Source of the DNA: Candidatus Nitrospira nitrificans
GTDB lineage: Bacteria > Nitrospirota > Nitrospiria > Nitrospirales > Nitrospiraceae
Assembly: GCF_001458775.1 (NCBI RefSeq)
Contig: NZ_CZPZ01000035.1
Coordinates: 98,640 to 162,639, forward strand
Reading direction: 5' to 3'
DNA: 64,000 bases
In this document: positions 51,366 through 59,711 of the stretch, piece by piece
Position numbering within the stretch: the first letter of the stretch is position 1
Layout: each line of letters begins with the position of its first letter
Program-made: the position numbers and the translations under genes
Notes under the pieces: model-generated
The model's database searches: none
What the model saw: only the letters and a program-made list of their open reading frames with translations
Told to the model about the DNA's origin: nothing

Positions 51366-52562
51366 TCAATAGAAAAAGTGTAGCCCTACCCCATACCATT
51401 CGACCATTCTCCTATAGAACTGCCCGTCCGGAGACGGGCCGAAGTAATACTCGAAAAGCAGCTGTAAGCGGCGATCTCCGATGCGGGCATTTTCAAGCTG
51501 CAAGCCCGCCATCAATGAACGCGAGACCGACCAATGTGCCCGTTCATTCGCTTGAAAATCTCCATACGCGACTGGGCGCACACGTCCCTCCAAGAAAGTG
51601 ACGGGACTGGTCATCTCGATTCCCCACTGGGCCGTTCCGCGCCCGATCTGTGGTTCTCGACGGAGCAACACACCACCGCCGCCATAGACGCGCAACCAGG
51701 TTGCAGCGTCATAGGCTATTTTCATATCCAACTCTTCGAAGCTCAGATTGATACGTGTCACCTGGGGGTTATTCAGAATGAATTCGTCTCCGAGATGCGA
51801 GCTTTGATGCAGGAGACGCACAAACCCGGACCAGGCATTCGCGCGATAACCGGACACCACTCCTACTCTGTAGTCGGCATTGACCAAATCGATCGATTGT
51901 TGCCCGAAATCAAGCAGACTGAATACTCCCGCTTGCACACCGAGTTCCCATTCGCCGCCGAACAGAGCCTTGTTTCGGTAGAGCGCGAATGTTTCACCGA
52001 AATTTCCGGCGAATCCTCCGGACAGATCCAACCCCGTCGCAAATGAGCGGTACGCGGCCGAAAAGCGTGGCCACCGGAGATCGGCATGCAGGGGATCGAA
52101 CAACAGTCCGTGCGGCATCCACTTGGAGGTATGGTTTTCGATGGCGGTGGTTATGGCGCCGCTAGGCTGCTTTTGCGCATCGCCGGCCTGTGGATCACTT
52201 ATCGAACGCTGTTGGAACTTTTCCGCTGTTTCGCTCCGGATGTCCACCCGTACCACACCGGGAATCCGTTTTATCGCTGCTTCCAATTTCTCACGATCGA
52301 CCTGCGATCCCGCAACCAGGAGAACCGTGACCATGCCGTCATGTACTTCCAGCGCGGCGTCGCGAAGACCGAACTCATGCTCGAGTGATGAAGCGGTGTA
52401 CCCCGCGATATACGCATCCTCGACCGTCCCTGCGCCCAGCACATAGGGGAACAATAGAAACCATATCCACAACAGGCTTGCCGTAACGGCGCTCCGTGCC
52501 TGGCGGCAGGTAAAGCGGTGATGTGAACGCCGCTCGACCTCAAGACCAGATCGATTACACAT
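51366..52562 (-). CDS. BON domain joined to DUF1207 outer membrane protein
   Basis: Starting at the ATG at 52562 the product has 398 residues (a TTG five codons earlier is possible). It has a signal segment (about 27-48), a BON-like domain (about 52-110: AALEVHDGMVTVLLVAGSQV, AAIKRIPGVVRVDI) and, after a linker, a DUF1207 region (about 150-398) beginning LLFDPLHADLRWPRFSAAY. DUF1207 proteins are beta-barrels of the outer membrane, fitting the aromatic strands seen here and the C-terminal VEWYGVGLHFFY. The BON domain may link the barrel to the periplasm. Confidence 0.75.
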   Translation of the reverse strand: MCNRSGLEVERRSHHRFTCRQARSAVTASLLWIWFLLFPYVLGAGTVEDAYIAGYTASSLEHEFGLRDAALEVHDGMVTVLLVAGSQVDREKLEAAIKRIPGVVRVDIRSETAEKFQQRSISDPQAGDAQKQPSGAITTAIENHTSKWMPHGLLFDPLHADLRWPRFSAAYRSFATGLDLSGGFAGNFGETFALYRNKALFGGEWELGVQAGVFSLLDFGQQSIDLVNADYRVGVVSGYRANAWSGFVRLLHQSSHLGDEFILNNPQVTRINLSFEELDMKIAYDAATWLRVYGGGGVLLRREPQIGRGTAQWGIEMTSPVTFLEGRVRPVAYGDFQANERAHWSVSRSLMAGLQLENARIGDRRLQLLFEYYFGPSPDGQFYRRMVEWYGVGLHFFY

Positions 52563-52706
52563 TGCGACGTCGCACAATCACTGATGGCATAGCGCGTTGA
52601 TCCCTACTCCTTCGCTCGCCCGTCCCCTTTTGCCGACAGAACCATGCGACATCGAGCGTACGCTCCTTGTAGGAATCGGACCTGGTGACGGCGGTGACAG
52701 GGGGTT

Positions 52707-52737
52707 GAGCGGCCTGGTCTGCTCGACCAGGCCGCTC
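52707..52737 (-). terminator. Very strong hairpin downstream of csbD copy 2
   Basis: A 13-bp perfect stem (GAGCGGCCTGGTC/GACCAGGCCGCTC) with a 5-base loop, 24 bp past the stop at 52761. No U-run. Confidence 0.55.
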
Positions 52738-52760
52738 GAAGGAAAAGCAAGAAAAGGCAG

Positions 52761-52982
52761 TTACGGTTTCGCGCCGGCAGAAGGCTTCTCCTTCTCATAC
52801 CAATCCGTCGTCCATCGGATCACTTCTTCCTTTTTATCGCCGTAGCGTTCTTGAACTCGCCCCATGAATTTATCGTAATCTCCTTCGGCTTGCTTCAAGT
52901 CATCGTCGGTGAATGCGCCCCATTTCTTTTTGACTTCTCCTTTAAATTGATTCCACTTGCCCTTGAATTGGTCCGCGTTCAT
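52761..52982 (-). CDS. CsbD family stress protein, copy 2
   Basis: The 73-residue product starts at the ATG at 52982 behind GAGGAGGAAG. It has the CsbD pattern MNADQFKGKWNQFKGEVKKK and then LKQAEGDYDKFMGRVQERYGD. It has the same length as copy 1 at 33648 and about two-thirds identical residues, so the two arose by duplication. A dyad lies 112 bp upstream and a strong terminator follows, so it is a single-gene transcript. Confidence 0.92.
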   Translation of the reverse strand: MNADQFKGKWNQFKGEVKKKWGAFTDDDLKQAEGDYDKFMGRVQERYGDKKEEVIRWTTDWYEKEKPSAGAKP

Positions 52983-53093
52983 ATCTTCCTCCTCATCGAT
53001 ATGGTTATGAATGAAATCCCTTCGGCGCGCTGTGGTCGATGGTGCGCTCCGCATACGCATCGATACCGTATCCGCTTCCGTGCTTCGGTCCCA

Positions 53094-53109
53094 CTAGGGA
53101 TTCCCATAG
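53094..53109 (-). promoter_or_regulatory. CTAGGG dyad site upstream of csbD copy 2
   Basis: Gene-oriented CTATGGGAATCCCTAG, 112 bp before the ATG at 52982. Confidence 0.55.
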
Positions 53110-53143
53110 ATGTGGAGAGCGCACCCCCTTGGTTGTCCATCGG

Positions 53144-53692
53144 TCATTTGAGGAGACCGACGAGATCCTCCGCATGCTCCTCTTCTTTGGCCAGGATTTC
53201 TTCCAAGAGCCTGCGGGTGGTCGGGTCGAAGCTCCTGACATACTCAATCATGTCCCGGTAACTGTCGATGGCAATGCGCTCCGCGATGAGATCTTCCTTG
53301 ATCATCCCTTCGAGACTCTCACCTTCGATATATTCGGAATGGCTCCGACTGAGCATCCCATCCGGAGAGAGATTCGGTTCGCCGCCTAACTGAACGATCC
53401 GCTCCGCCAACTGGTCCGCATGGCCCTGTTCTTCATTCGCATGCTGAAGAAATTCATTTTTCACGCTCTCCGAACTCATTCCCTGAGCCATGAAGTAATG
53501 CCGTCGATAACGCAGCACGCAGACGATTTCAGTGGCCAATGCGTCATTGAGCAGTCGCACGACCGTCCTGGAATCTCCATCGTAACCCTGCGTCACAGCG
53601 CCTTCTTCGATCTGTTGCCTGGCTCTTCGGCGAATGGTTTCTAAATCGGTGACAAAGGCCGTGCGATCGGTGACCGGGTTTTCCTGTTTCAT
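53144..53692 (-). CDS. Bacterioferritin-like (ferritin-fold) protein
   Basis: The 182-residue product starts behind AAGGAG. It is a four-helix ferritin-like bundle with the di-iron ligand motifs EIVCVLRYRRHYFMAQG, EFLQHANEEQGHADQLAERI (E-x2-H), IKEDLIAERIAIDSYRDMI and ILAKEEEHAEDL (E-x2-H). The motif set is that of bacterioferritin-like proteins annotated with a ferritin-like domain; whether it forms a cage and stores iron cannot be told. It would protect against iron and peroxide stress. A dyad lies 68 bp upstream. Confidence 0.88.
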   Translation of the reverse strand: MKQENPVTDRTAFVTDLETIRRRARQQIEEGAVTQGYDGDSRTVVRLLNDALATEIVCVLRYRRHYFMAQGMSSESVKNEFLQHANEEQGHADQLAERIVQLGGEPNLSPDGMLSRSHSEYIEGESLEGMIKEDLIAERIAIDSYRDMIEYVRSFDPTTRRLLEEILAKEEEHAEDLVGLLK

Positions 53693-53759
53693 GGTTTAGC
53701 TCCTTATTGAGAAGTTGAAGAGGTCATGCAGCAGTATTCCACCTTTTTTGATTCCTCCA

Positions 53760-53775
53760 CAGGTCAAAGCCCTAG
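53760..53775 (-). promoter_or_regulatory. CTAGGG dyad site upstream of the ferritin-like gene
   Basis: Gene-oriented CTAGGGCTTTGACCTG, 68 bp before the ATG at 53692; the left half is perfect, the right half poor. Confidence 0.45.
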
Positions 53776-53861
53776 CGCCTGTGCATTTGAGGTGGCGATA
53801 TGACGGAGACCGCGGAAAATCACGAACCTGCGCGTACACAGATGGTTCTAGACGGTTCTCA

Positions 53862-54272
53862 TCAAGAGAGCACCACTCCGGCTAACTTGCATCGCTCATC
53901 AAGAACAGGAAGCCAGGAGAGCCCTCTCTTCATCATCGCTGCGCGCACTGTCCCTAATCTGTCGTACACTCTGGCGCGGAAGGGGATGGGCAACATGACA
54001 TCACGGAGCAGCGCTGGAGGGGCCCCCTCCAGCCGTTCTTCGGTATATCGATCGAGCTGAAGACGGCTCAACATTCCCACAGGTTCAGAACCGTCGAATA
54101 CGACGATGTAGTTGCAGCCCGTCTTGCTGAGAATATAGACCGCCTCCTGAATCGTGGAAATGGGACTGAATACCGTGACATCGACCACGATTGCCTCTCT
54201 TACGCTCTGACTATTGGATCGGAATTTCCTCCCATAGTCCTGTTCGCTCGACCTCAGCATAACCATTCCCAT
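53862..54272 (-). CDS. CBS-domain protein
   Basis: The 136-residue product starts at the ATG at 54272 (a GTG lies one codon earlier). It has two CBS motifs: VVDVTVFSPISTIQEAVYILSKTGCNYIVVFDGSEPVGMLSRLQL and, after LRDVMLPIPFRARVYDRL, GTVRAAMMKRGLSWLPVLDERCKLAGVV. Such CBS pairs bind adenosine nucleotides and sense energy state. It ends almost at the last strand. No dyad site was found upstream. Confidence 0.8.
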   Translation of the reverse strand: MGMVMLRSSEQDYGRKFRSNSQSVREAIVVDVTVFSPISTIQEAVYILSKTGCNYIVVFDGSEPVGMLSRLQLDRYTEERLEGAPPALLRDVMLPIPFRARVYDRLGTVRAAMMKRGLSWLPVLDERCKLAGVVLS

Positions 54273-54379
54273 CACAGTCCCCCCTTCGTACGCATGACCA
54301 AGAAGAGTCTTGTTCGCTGCGGACCTTGCTGATGATCGGCAACCTTTATGGCATAAGATTGCTTCATAGCCTCCTGCCC

Positions 54380-54862
54380 TTATCTGGTCACACCGGCAGG
54401 GGCTCTTTCTTTTACGACCACTCCATCCTGTTCCTTCGAAGCCCGGACGGGAATGTTATAAAATTCATAAATGGTGACATGGTAATCCGGGTCGGCGAAG
54501 TCCGGCCATTTATCCTTGTTAAACCCAGGGGCCTGCGTTAAGACCTTCTCCTCCAGATCAAGCACGAAATGTTTTCGATCGTTGCTGAGGGTCAACGCTT
54601 CCCAGGGAATCGCAAAGTATTTTTCTCCGAGCCCGAGCACCCCTCCAAACGACAGCACGGCGTATCGAACGGAGCCGTCTATTTCATCAATCGCAAAATC
54701 TTCGATCTTACCCAGATTCCTACCTTGCAAATTTTGAACAGGTTTCCCGATGATCTTCGTCCCCTTCACAATGTCCGGCAACGTGTGGTCGGCCCAGGAC
54801 GTTTGTCCGGCACACAACAACAAGCCCGCAACGATCGCACATGTGACGATTTCTTTTTTCAT
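54380..54862 (-). CDS. Exported PRC-barrel domain protein
   Basis: The 160-residue product has a signal peptide (about 1-24, ending SWADH) and starts behind GAGGGAC. One PRC-barrel domain follows: IVKGTKIIGKPVQNLQGRNLGKIEDFAIDEIDGSVRYAVLSFGGVLGLGEKYFAIPWEAL. The PRC-barrel fold in exported proteins is common in stress operons; the ligand is unknown. The C-terminal part (FNKDKWPDFADPDYHVTIYEFY) is typical of the group. A dyad lies 137 bp upstream. Confidence 0.85.
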   Translation of the reverse strand: MKKEIVTCAIVAGLLLCAGQTSWADHTLPDIVKGTKIIGKPVQNLQGRNLGKIEDFAIDEIDGSVRYAVLSFGGVLGLGEKYFAIPWEALTLSNDRKHFVLDLEEKVLTQAPGFNKDKWPDFADPDYHVTIYEFYNIPVRASKEQDGVVVKERAPAGVTR

Positions 54863-54998
54863 GGTTAGTCCCTCTTGAAATAAGTCTGTACATTTCCCTC
54901 TTCATTTCCTGCCGTCATATCCGCAGGATCGCGCTCCTTGCCATGTTCAGTTCGGCTGCCGAAACTAAACGATACTCCCTGGCAGAGTCATGCTCACA

Positions 54999-55014
54999 CT
55001 GGGGAAAGCCCTGA
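54999..55014. promoter_or_regulatory. CTAGGG dyad site upstream of the PRC-barrel gene
   Basis: CTGGGGAAAGCCCTGA on the plus strand, 137 bp before the PRC-barrel ATG at 54862 and 214 bp before the divergent gene at 55228. Confidence 0.5.
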
Positions 55015-55124
55015 GTCGATCGGTCCGCCGTTCGTTATTTGCGACGGCTTCCGCACAGTCTGACTCCTCGATGTCAGGGTGAAGCAAAGCGATTGCGAGA
55101 AGCGGGTCAGCTCGCGGCTCCGTG

Positions 55125-55140
55125 CTAGGGATAGATCCAG
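55125..55140 (+). promoter_or_regulatory. CTAGGG dyad site upstream of the exported protein at 55228
   Basis: CTAGGGATAGATCCAG, 87 bp before the ATG at 55228. Confidence 0.5.
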
Positions 55141-55227
55141 GTGCTTGTTCCACATCTCACCCATATAGTTGGCTTACGTGTCAGTAACGGTTGCTCCCCT
55201 GCAACCACTTCCTCAAGGAGGTCCAGC

Positions 55228-55599
55228 ATGCGCAGCCTATGCAAACGAATGAGTATAGGATTTCTCACTCTCCTGTGTGGTTTGACGCTTTCGCTCGCGG
55301 GTCTGGCTGCTGATAGGGCGGTCTACGACAAGCCGGATGTCGAAGTCCCGGGCACCACGATCTATGGCAAGGTCGTCAAAGTCATGGAGCGCGACGCGGC
55401 CAAGCACTCATGGCAAGTGTCGGTAGAGAACGTCGCGACGGGTGAGGTGGTCCAGCTTCATCTCGATAAGACGACTGAGAGGAAGGAGAAGGACCCGGAT
55501 CCTGCCATTGGAGACAGAGTCGTTGTGAAGTATGATGATAAAAGCAAGCATGCTCTGACTTTTGTGCATGACGTGCAAACCCAACCGATAAAACCGTAG
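55228..55599 (+). CDS. Exported protein with the beta-rich module
   Basis: The 123-residue product starts behind AAGGAGGTCCAGC and has a signal peptide (about 1-28). One module follows (about 41-115): TTIYGKVVKVMERDAAKHSW, a strand VATGEVVQLHLDKTTE, IGDRVVVKYDDKSKHALTFVHDV. It is a more divergent member of the family seen at 18350, 33914, 39517 and 60056. Function unknown; periplasmic location expected. Confidence 0.6.
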   Translation: MRSLCKRMSIGFLTLLCGLTLSLAGLAADRAVYDKPDVEVPGTTIYGKVVKVMERDAAKHSWQVSVENVATGEVVQLHLDKTTERKEKDPDPAIGDRVVVKYDDKSKHALTFVHDVQTQPIKP

Positions 55600-55749
55600 G
55601 GCCCCTGATAACAATCAAAAAGCGGTGATTCCGTCTCGTGCTCCCTATCGCCTCGCTCCTCTGAATGTGCCACCACCCAGTGGCTTCGGGGAAGCGAGGC
55701 TCCCCCACCGTCTCACAGGGTCCGAATTTCCGGGGCCGATGTTATCCAG

Positions 55750-57222
55750 TCACTTATTGATCCTCGGTCTCGGCTGCACCTTGGACCGGAATTGGTCCAG
55801 TCGATCGGTGATAAAGCTGAACCTCTTCGGGGATGGATAGGGAAACCGGTATGCGACCGGCTCTTCTTGTGGCGGTAAATGGTGAATGTCTCTATAGACG
55901 TTCACCGGCGCCGAGTCGGCCGCCAGGTGAAACATGGAACGGTAGCCCAGGCCGCAACCGGTAATGTTGAGCAGCTCGCCGAACCCGTTCTGCGAAGCGC
56001 GCTGGATCGCCCGTTGTCCGATAGAGCGATACGAATAAAATTGCCCCTTGGCCCATTTGTGCCCCCAGTACAATTGCTCGACGGTCATCTTGGCTGGCTT
56101 GTACACCACATGTTCGCCTGTGTAGGCCGTCCAGTTCTCCGTGAGGATCCGACCGGCCGCCTTGAGCTCCGCAAACTGTTTGGTCCCAGGATAGGGCGTC
56201 AGGATCCGCCACAGGGCGCCCGCCAAGCCCATCTTGGTCGCCCACTCGGCCGTACGCTCGAAGTCATAGACATCTTCATGGTCCAAGCCGCAGATAAATC
56301 CCGCATGGATGTCGATCCCCTGGTCGTGGATACGCTTGATCATTTCTTCATACAGTTTCGCCGAATTTTGCTTCTCGACGGACTTGAGCGAGTCTTGGTT
56401 GATCGATTCGATCCCCATGAACATCGCCGAGCAGCCGGCCTCCTTCAGCGTCTTGAGCAACTCGGGATGATGGGCGACGTAGGTCGCGCTCATTTGGCTC
56501 ATCCATTTCTTTCCGAGCGGTTTCATGGCCTGGCAGAGCTCACGCGCGTAGGCCGGGTCGGACAACAGGTCATCGTCCCAGAACATGACCATCGGTCCGT
56601 TCATTTTTTCGACGAGCTTCACGACATCGGCCGGTGGTTTTTTCCGGAATCCATACTGGCCGCCCCCTAACGCCAAATGAATCGAGCAAAATGTGCAGCG
56701 GTAGTTACATCCTCTGGTCGCTGTCAGCGCGTCGCGGAACATATACCCCGGCGGTAACAGATCCCAGCGCGGCGGCTTTTCATCCCATTGTTGAACCATG
56801 TGGGGCATGCGGTACTGGGGTTGCAGTTTGCCTTTCTTGAAATCCTCGAGCACCCGCGGGACCGTCAGCTCGCCCTCGCCGATGACGATGGCATCGGCAT
56901 GTTTGATCGCTTCATCCGGAAGGGTGGAGGGATGAATCCCGCCGAGCACGACTTTGGCCCCTCGCTCACGGAACAGTCGGGCAACCTCATAGGCACGAAT
57001 GGCGACGACGGTGGTCACGGTGATGAAGACCAGGTCATAGTCGCGCTCGAAGTTCAGAGGGCCGACAATTTCGTCTTGAATCTCAATATCCCACTCATCC
57101 TCCGGGATGAGGGCGGCGAGGGTGGGAAGGTTTAAATTAGGGGTACGGAACAGCTTCCAGACCGAATCCCATTTCTGATCTTCAGGATGGGGAATAATGA
57201 GACCGACCTTGTAGTGCCCCAT
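55750..57222 (-). CDS. B12-binding-type radical SAM protein
   Basis: The 490-residue product starts at the ATG at 57222 behind GGGAAGGAGAAG. The N-terminal third resembles a cobalamin-binding domain (Rossmann-like: DYDLVFITVTTVVAIRAYEVARLFRERGAKVVLGGIHPS), followed by a radical SAM domain with CNYRCTFC (CX3CX2C). The middle has FWDDDLLSDPAYARELC and the C-terminal part QLYWGHKWAKGQFYSYRSIGQR. Members methylate or rearrange unreactive carbons, often in lipid, antibiotic or cofactor synthesis; the substrate is unknown. Confidence 0.85.
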   Translation of the reverse strand: MGHYKVGLIIPHPEDQKWDSVWKLFRTPNLNLPTLAALIPEDEWDIEIQDEIVGPLNFERDYDLVFITVTTVVAIRAYEVARLFRERGAKVVLGGIHPSTLPDEAIKHADAIVIGEGELTVPRVLEDFKKGKLQPQYRMPHMVQQWDEKPPRWDLLPPGYMFRDALTATRGCNYRCTFCSIHLALGGGQYGFRKKPPADVVKLVEKMNGPMVMFWDDDLLSDPAYARELCQAMKPLGKKWMSQMSATYVAHHPELLKTLKEAGCSAMFMGIESINQDSLKSVEKQNSAKLYEEMIKRIHDQGIDIHAGFICGLDHEDVYDFERTAEWATKMGLAGALWRILTPYPGTKQFAELKAAGRILTENWTAYTGEHVVYKPAKMTVEQLYWGHKWAKGQFYSYRSIGQRAIQRASQNGFGELLNITGCGLGYRSMFHLAADSAPVNVYRDIHHLPPQEEPVAYRFPYPSPKRFSFITDRLDQFRSKVQPRPRINK

Positions 57223-57386
57223 AATGTCTTCTCCTTCCCGAGGTTTGATGCATATGCCTAGACGCCCCCCGAAATTATGAACGTGGAGCGAATCATCCAT
57301 CCATCCGTGAACATTGCCGTCCCCGGCCATTGCTTTCGGATCGAACCGAGCTCTGCCCATGATAATGGAGCAGAAACAACAAAGGA

Positions 57387-57402
57387 CTGGTGAATCCCCT
57401 AG
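57387..57402. promoter_or_regulatory. CTAGGG dyad site between radical SAM and a helical protein gene
   Basis: CTGGTGAATCCCCTAG on the plus strand, 165 bp before the radical SAM start and 101 bp before the gene at 57504. Confidence 0.45.
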
Positions 57403-57503
57403 TATTGTTTCAACCAGATGCGTTGTAGGGTGCATAACAGGCAGCAAGTGAAGCGCTGATTCATACCCTCACTTGTTTTGATGAATGAAAGAAGAGTGAA
57501 GAT

Positions 57504-57920
57504 ATGCCAACCCCCAATAATTCAATAAGTTCACAGCCTGAAACCAGTCGAACTCATCGACTGGAAGCGTTGGTACAACAACTGGAAGATCTCTCTCAAT
57601 CTCAAGAAGGCGCCTTGCACGAACCAAATGAGGCATTGGCCGCATTCGATGGAGAGGTCGAGCAGTTGCTTACCAAGCTCTATGGTGCGGAGCATGAACG
57701 ACTGCAATCCTACAAATATGCGACGCTCGGAGAAGCAGAAGCCATGGTCAACCTTCCGGAATCCGCCCAGCTTCCGACGGAAAGTGACGATTTCAAAAAA
57801 TCGCTTCAACAGAGACGACAGGTGCTACAAGGCTGCATATCGGAGCTCCAGGAAGCAGAAACCGTAGAAGTGGAGGCTCTGACTGGTGAGGACCGCGAGG
57901 ATCCTCCGGCCTTAGGGTGA
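57504..57920 (+). CDS. Acidic coiled-coil protein, unknown
   Basis: The 138-residue product is rich in Glu and Gln and nearly all helical: HRLEALVQQLEDLSQSQEG and LQQRRQVLQGCISELQEAETVEVEALTGEDRED. No signal or membrane segment is seen. The central stretch HERLQSYKYATLGEAEAMVNLPE breaks the coil. Family not recognised. It is divergent from the radical SAM gene. Confidence 0.55.
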   Translation: MPTPNNSISSQPETSRTHRLEALVQQLEDLSQSQEGALHEPNEALAAFDGEVEQLLTKLYGAEHERLQSYKYATLGEAEAMVNLPESAQLPTESDDFKKSLQQRRQVLQGCISELQEAETVEVEALTGEDREDPPALG

Positions 57921-58010
57921 CGGCTCCGTCTACGATTTCGGCGCATCCCGTAATTGCAATAAGCGCACGAGAGCGCTTTTTCTCGGTTGCATGAACTTTG
58001 GAAGGCTGAT

Positions 58011-58298
58011 ATGCGATTCAAATCCATTTTGGGGTTATCTCAACTTATCCTATACGGAGTGGTGTTCTCCGCCCAGATCGACCAGAGTCTTTGCACACAG
58101 TGTCTCGCGCAAGCCAAAGAGAAGTTGAAACAATGCCTTGCCTCGGCCATCAGCCGGGAAGACAAGACGTCATGTGAGGAGAAAAGCGACGTACGAACAC
58201 AATCTTGTCACGACGGGCAGTGTAAAATCGAAAAAGCGGCACACGGAGGAAACACAACGGATGGTTCTCAGGAGCGGATGCATCTTCCTCCGCCATAA
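58011..58298 (+). CDS. Small exported cysteine-rich protein
   Basis: The 95-residue product starts at the ATG at 58011 behind GGAAGG and has a short signal (about 1-22). The mature part has six Cys (CTQC pair, then four spaced Cys up to residue 71) in a polar, Lys- and Glu-rich sequence, suggesting disulfides or metal binding. Family unknown. It runs toward the convergent Gfo/Idh/MocA gene, 7 bp apart. Confidence 0.5.
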   Translation: MRFKSILGLSQLILYGVVFSAQIDQSLCTQCLAQAKEKLKQCLASAISREDKTSCEEKSDVRTQSCHDGQCKIEKAAHGGNTTDGSQERMHLPPP

Positions 58299-58305
58299 AA
58301 TCAGT

Positions 58306-59436
58306 CTATCGTGTCGGCGATTTGACACGGACCCGGGACGGCACTCGGGGCCGCGCGATCCGCATTCCTTGGTGAGGCGACGGGCGATTTCGCTTTGATG
58401 GGACTCTGACTGTTACCGGTTTGCCGGAGCGAGCTGATCGTTGAAGCGCTTCGATGATCGCCACATCGATCAGGCCTTCAAGGCCGGAGGGCTCAGGCTC
58501 CTTATCCTTCAAGATACAGTCGGTAAAATATTTAAGCTGGGGGGCGAATTGATCATGTACCGGATAGCGGCGAGTCGTGATCCTCTCCCCGATCTGGGTG
58601 ATTTGTCTCATATCGGCCGAATACTTATAAGCAGATTCGAGACGCGCATTCCCTTTTGTGCCGACGATGTCGACATCCACTCTGTTTGAGGCTCCAAAAC
58701 TACAGATGAATGAGGCCAGACGCTCCCCAGGAAAACGTAGACAGACGCCGTCCATCTCTTCTACTCGCCGAAATCTTGCATCGTTATTGCTGAGCTGCAT
58801 GGCGAAGGCTTCAGATGGTTCCGCTTGGAAAAAGTAGCGGGCGGCATTGATACAATAGATGCCGATATCCGGCAACGGCCCTCCTCCGACCTTTGGGTCC
58901 AATCGTGTATCTCCCTTGCGCACCTGTTGCGTAAATAACGATTGAATGATCCTCACATCGCCCAGTCGTCCGGATTGCACCAGCCTCATGAGATTCAAAT
59001 GGGCATCGTCAAAGTGCAGGCGGTAGGCCACCATAAGTTTTGCGCGACGACGAGCCGAGGACCGGATCATCGCCTTGCATTCCGTCGCCGTGAGGCCCAG
59101 CGGCTTTTCACACAGGACATGAATGCCTTCGCGCAAGGCCGCGATGGCATACTGTTTGTGGAGATGATTGGGCAGCGTGAGATAAACCGCATCCACGAAG
59201 CCGCTCCGCAGGCATTCATCATATTGGTCGTAAGTATACGTATGCTCTACTCCGTAGCGCGACGACAGCTTCGATAATTTCACCTCATCGCCTGAGACCA
59301 ATGCACTCAGCACAGAGTTCGCCCGCGCATGCCCGAATGCCGGCAAGACGGCCGCTTGCGCGATGTGCCCCAACCCTACGACCGCGTACCGAATGATTTT
59401 GCGAGGCGCGGACATTTTTCTTTTTGTCATATTCAT
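58306..59436 (-). CDS. Gfo/Idh/MocA family oxidoreductase
   Basis: The 376-residue product has the Rossmann start YAVVGLGHIAQAAVLPAFGHA, the NAD(P) ring-binding VYLTLPNHLH and the catalytic-site Lys in CEKPLGLTATEC, as in glucose-fructose oxidoreductase-like enzymes. The C-terminal alpha/beta domain includes GGGPLPDIGIYCINAARYFF. The substrate (a sugar or inositol-like compound) cannot be told; no sugar operon is nearby. The C-terminal tail is strongly basic. A dyad lies 121 bp upstream. Confidence 0.88.
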   Translation of the reverse strand: MNMTKRKMSAPRKIIRYAVVGLGHIAQAAVLPAFGHARANSVLSALVSGDEVKLSKLSSRYGVEHTYTYDQYDECLRSGFVDAVYLTLPNHLHKQYAIAALREGIHVLCEKPLGLTATECKAMIRSSARRRAKLMVAYRLHFDDAHLNLMRLVQSGRLGDVRIIQSLFTQQVRKGDTRLDPKVGGGPLPDIGIYCINAARYFFQAEPSEAFAMQLSNNDARFRRVEEMDGVCLRFPGERLASFICSFGASNRVDVDIVGTKGNARLESAYKYSADMRQITQIGERITTRRYPVHDQFAPQLKYFTDCILKDKEPEPSGLEGLIDVAIIEALQRSARSGKPVTVRVPSKRNRPSPHQGMRIARPRVPSRVRVKSPTR

Positions 59437-59556
59437 TGGTTATCTCTGCTCAGGCGACTGAGGGAGCTCGTTATTTACGCACGCGCGTCTCTTCTACAAC
59501 ACCGCGTCTCGGCGAGCATTACGATTATCAGTCCCATGGGAGGGGAACCAAACAAA

Positions 59557-59572
59557 CTAGGAGACTCCCTCA
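59557..59572 (-). promoter_or_regulatory. CTAGGG dyad site upstream of the Gfo/Idh/MocA gene
   Basis: Gene-oriented TGAGGGAGTCTCCTAG, 121 bp before the ATG at 59436. Confidence 0.45.
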
Positions 59573-59635
59573 GTGCACCCAGGCGTGATTACCTAAGTTT
59601 GGCTCCATCAGGCTACTTACCCTGCCCTGTAAAAA

Positions 59636-59651
59636 CTAGGGTCTATCCTAG
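59636..59651 (+). promoter_or_regulatory. CTAGGG dyad site upstream of the small zinc-ribbon gene
   Basis: CTAGGGTCTATCCTAG with perfect outer half-sites, 60 bp before the ATG at 59712. Confidence 0.55.
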
Positions 59652-59711
59652 GGGAGTCGGGGAAGGAGTTAGATATTATGAGTTTGGTCGACAAACCAAA
59701 GGATGGAATCG

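Noticed and set aside
53800..54060. 86-codon plus-strand frame
   Set aside because: It overlaps the CBS-domain gene on the other strand and has no features of its own.
16024..59651. Dyad copies as REP elements or integron attC sites
   Set aside because: They occur singly, are short, have no integrase nearby, and most keep a similar distance before start codons.
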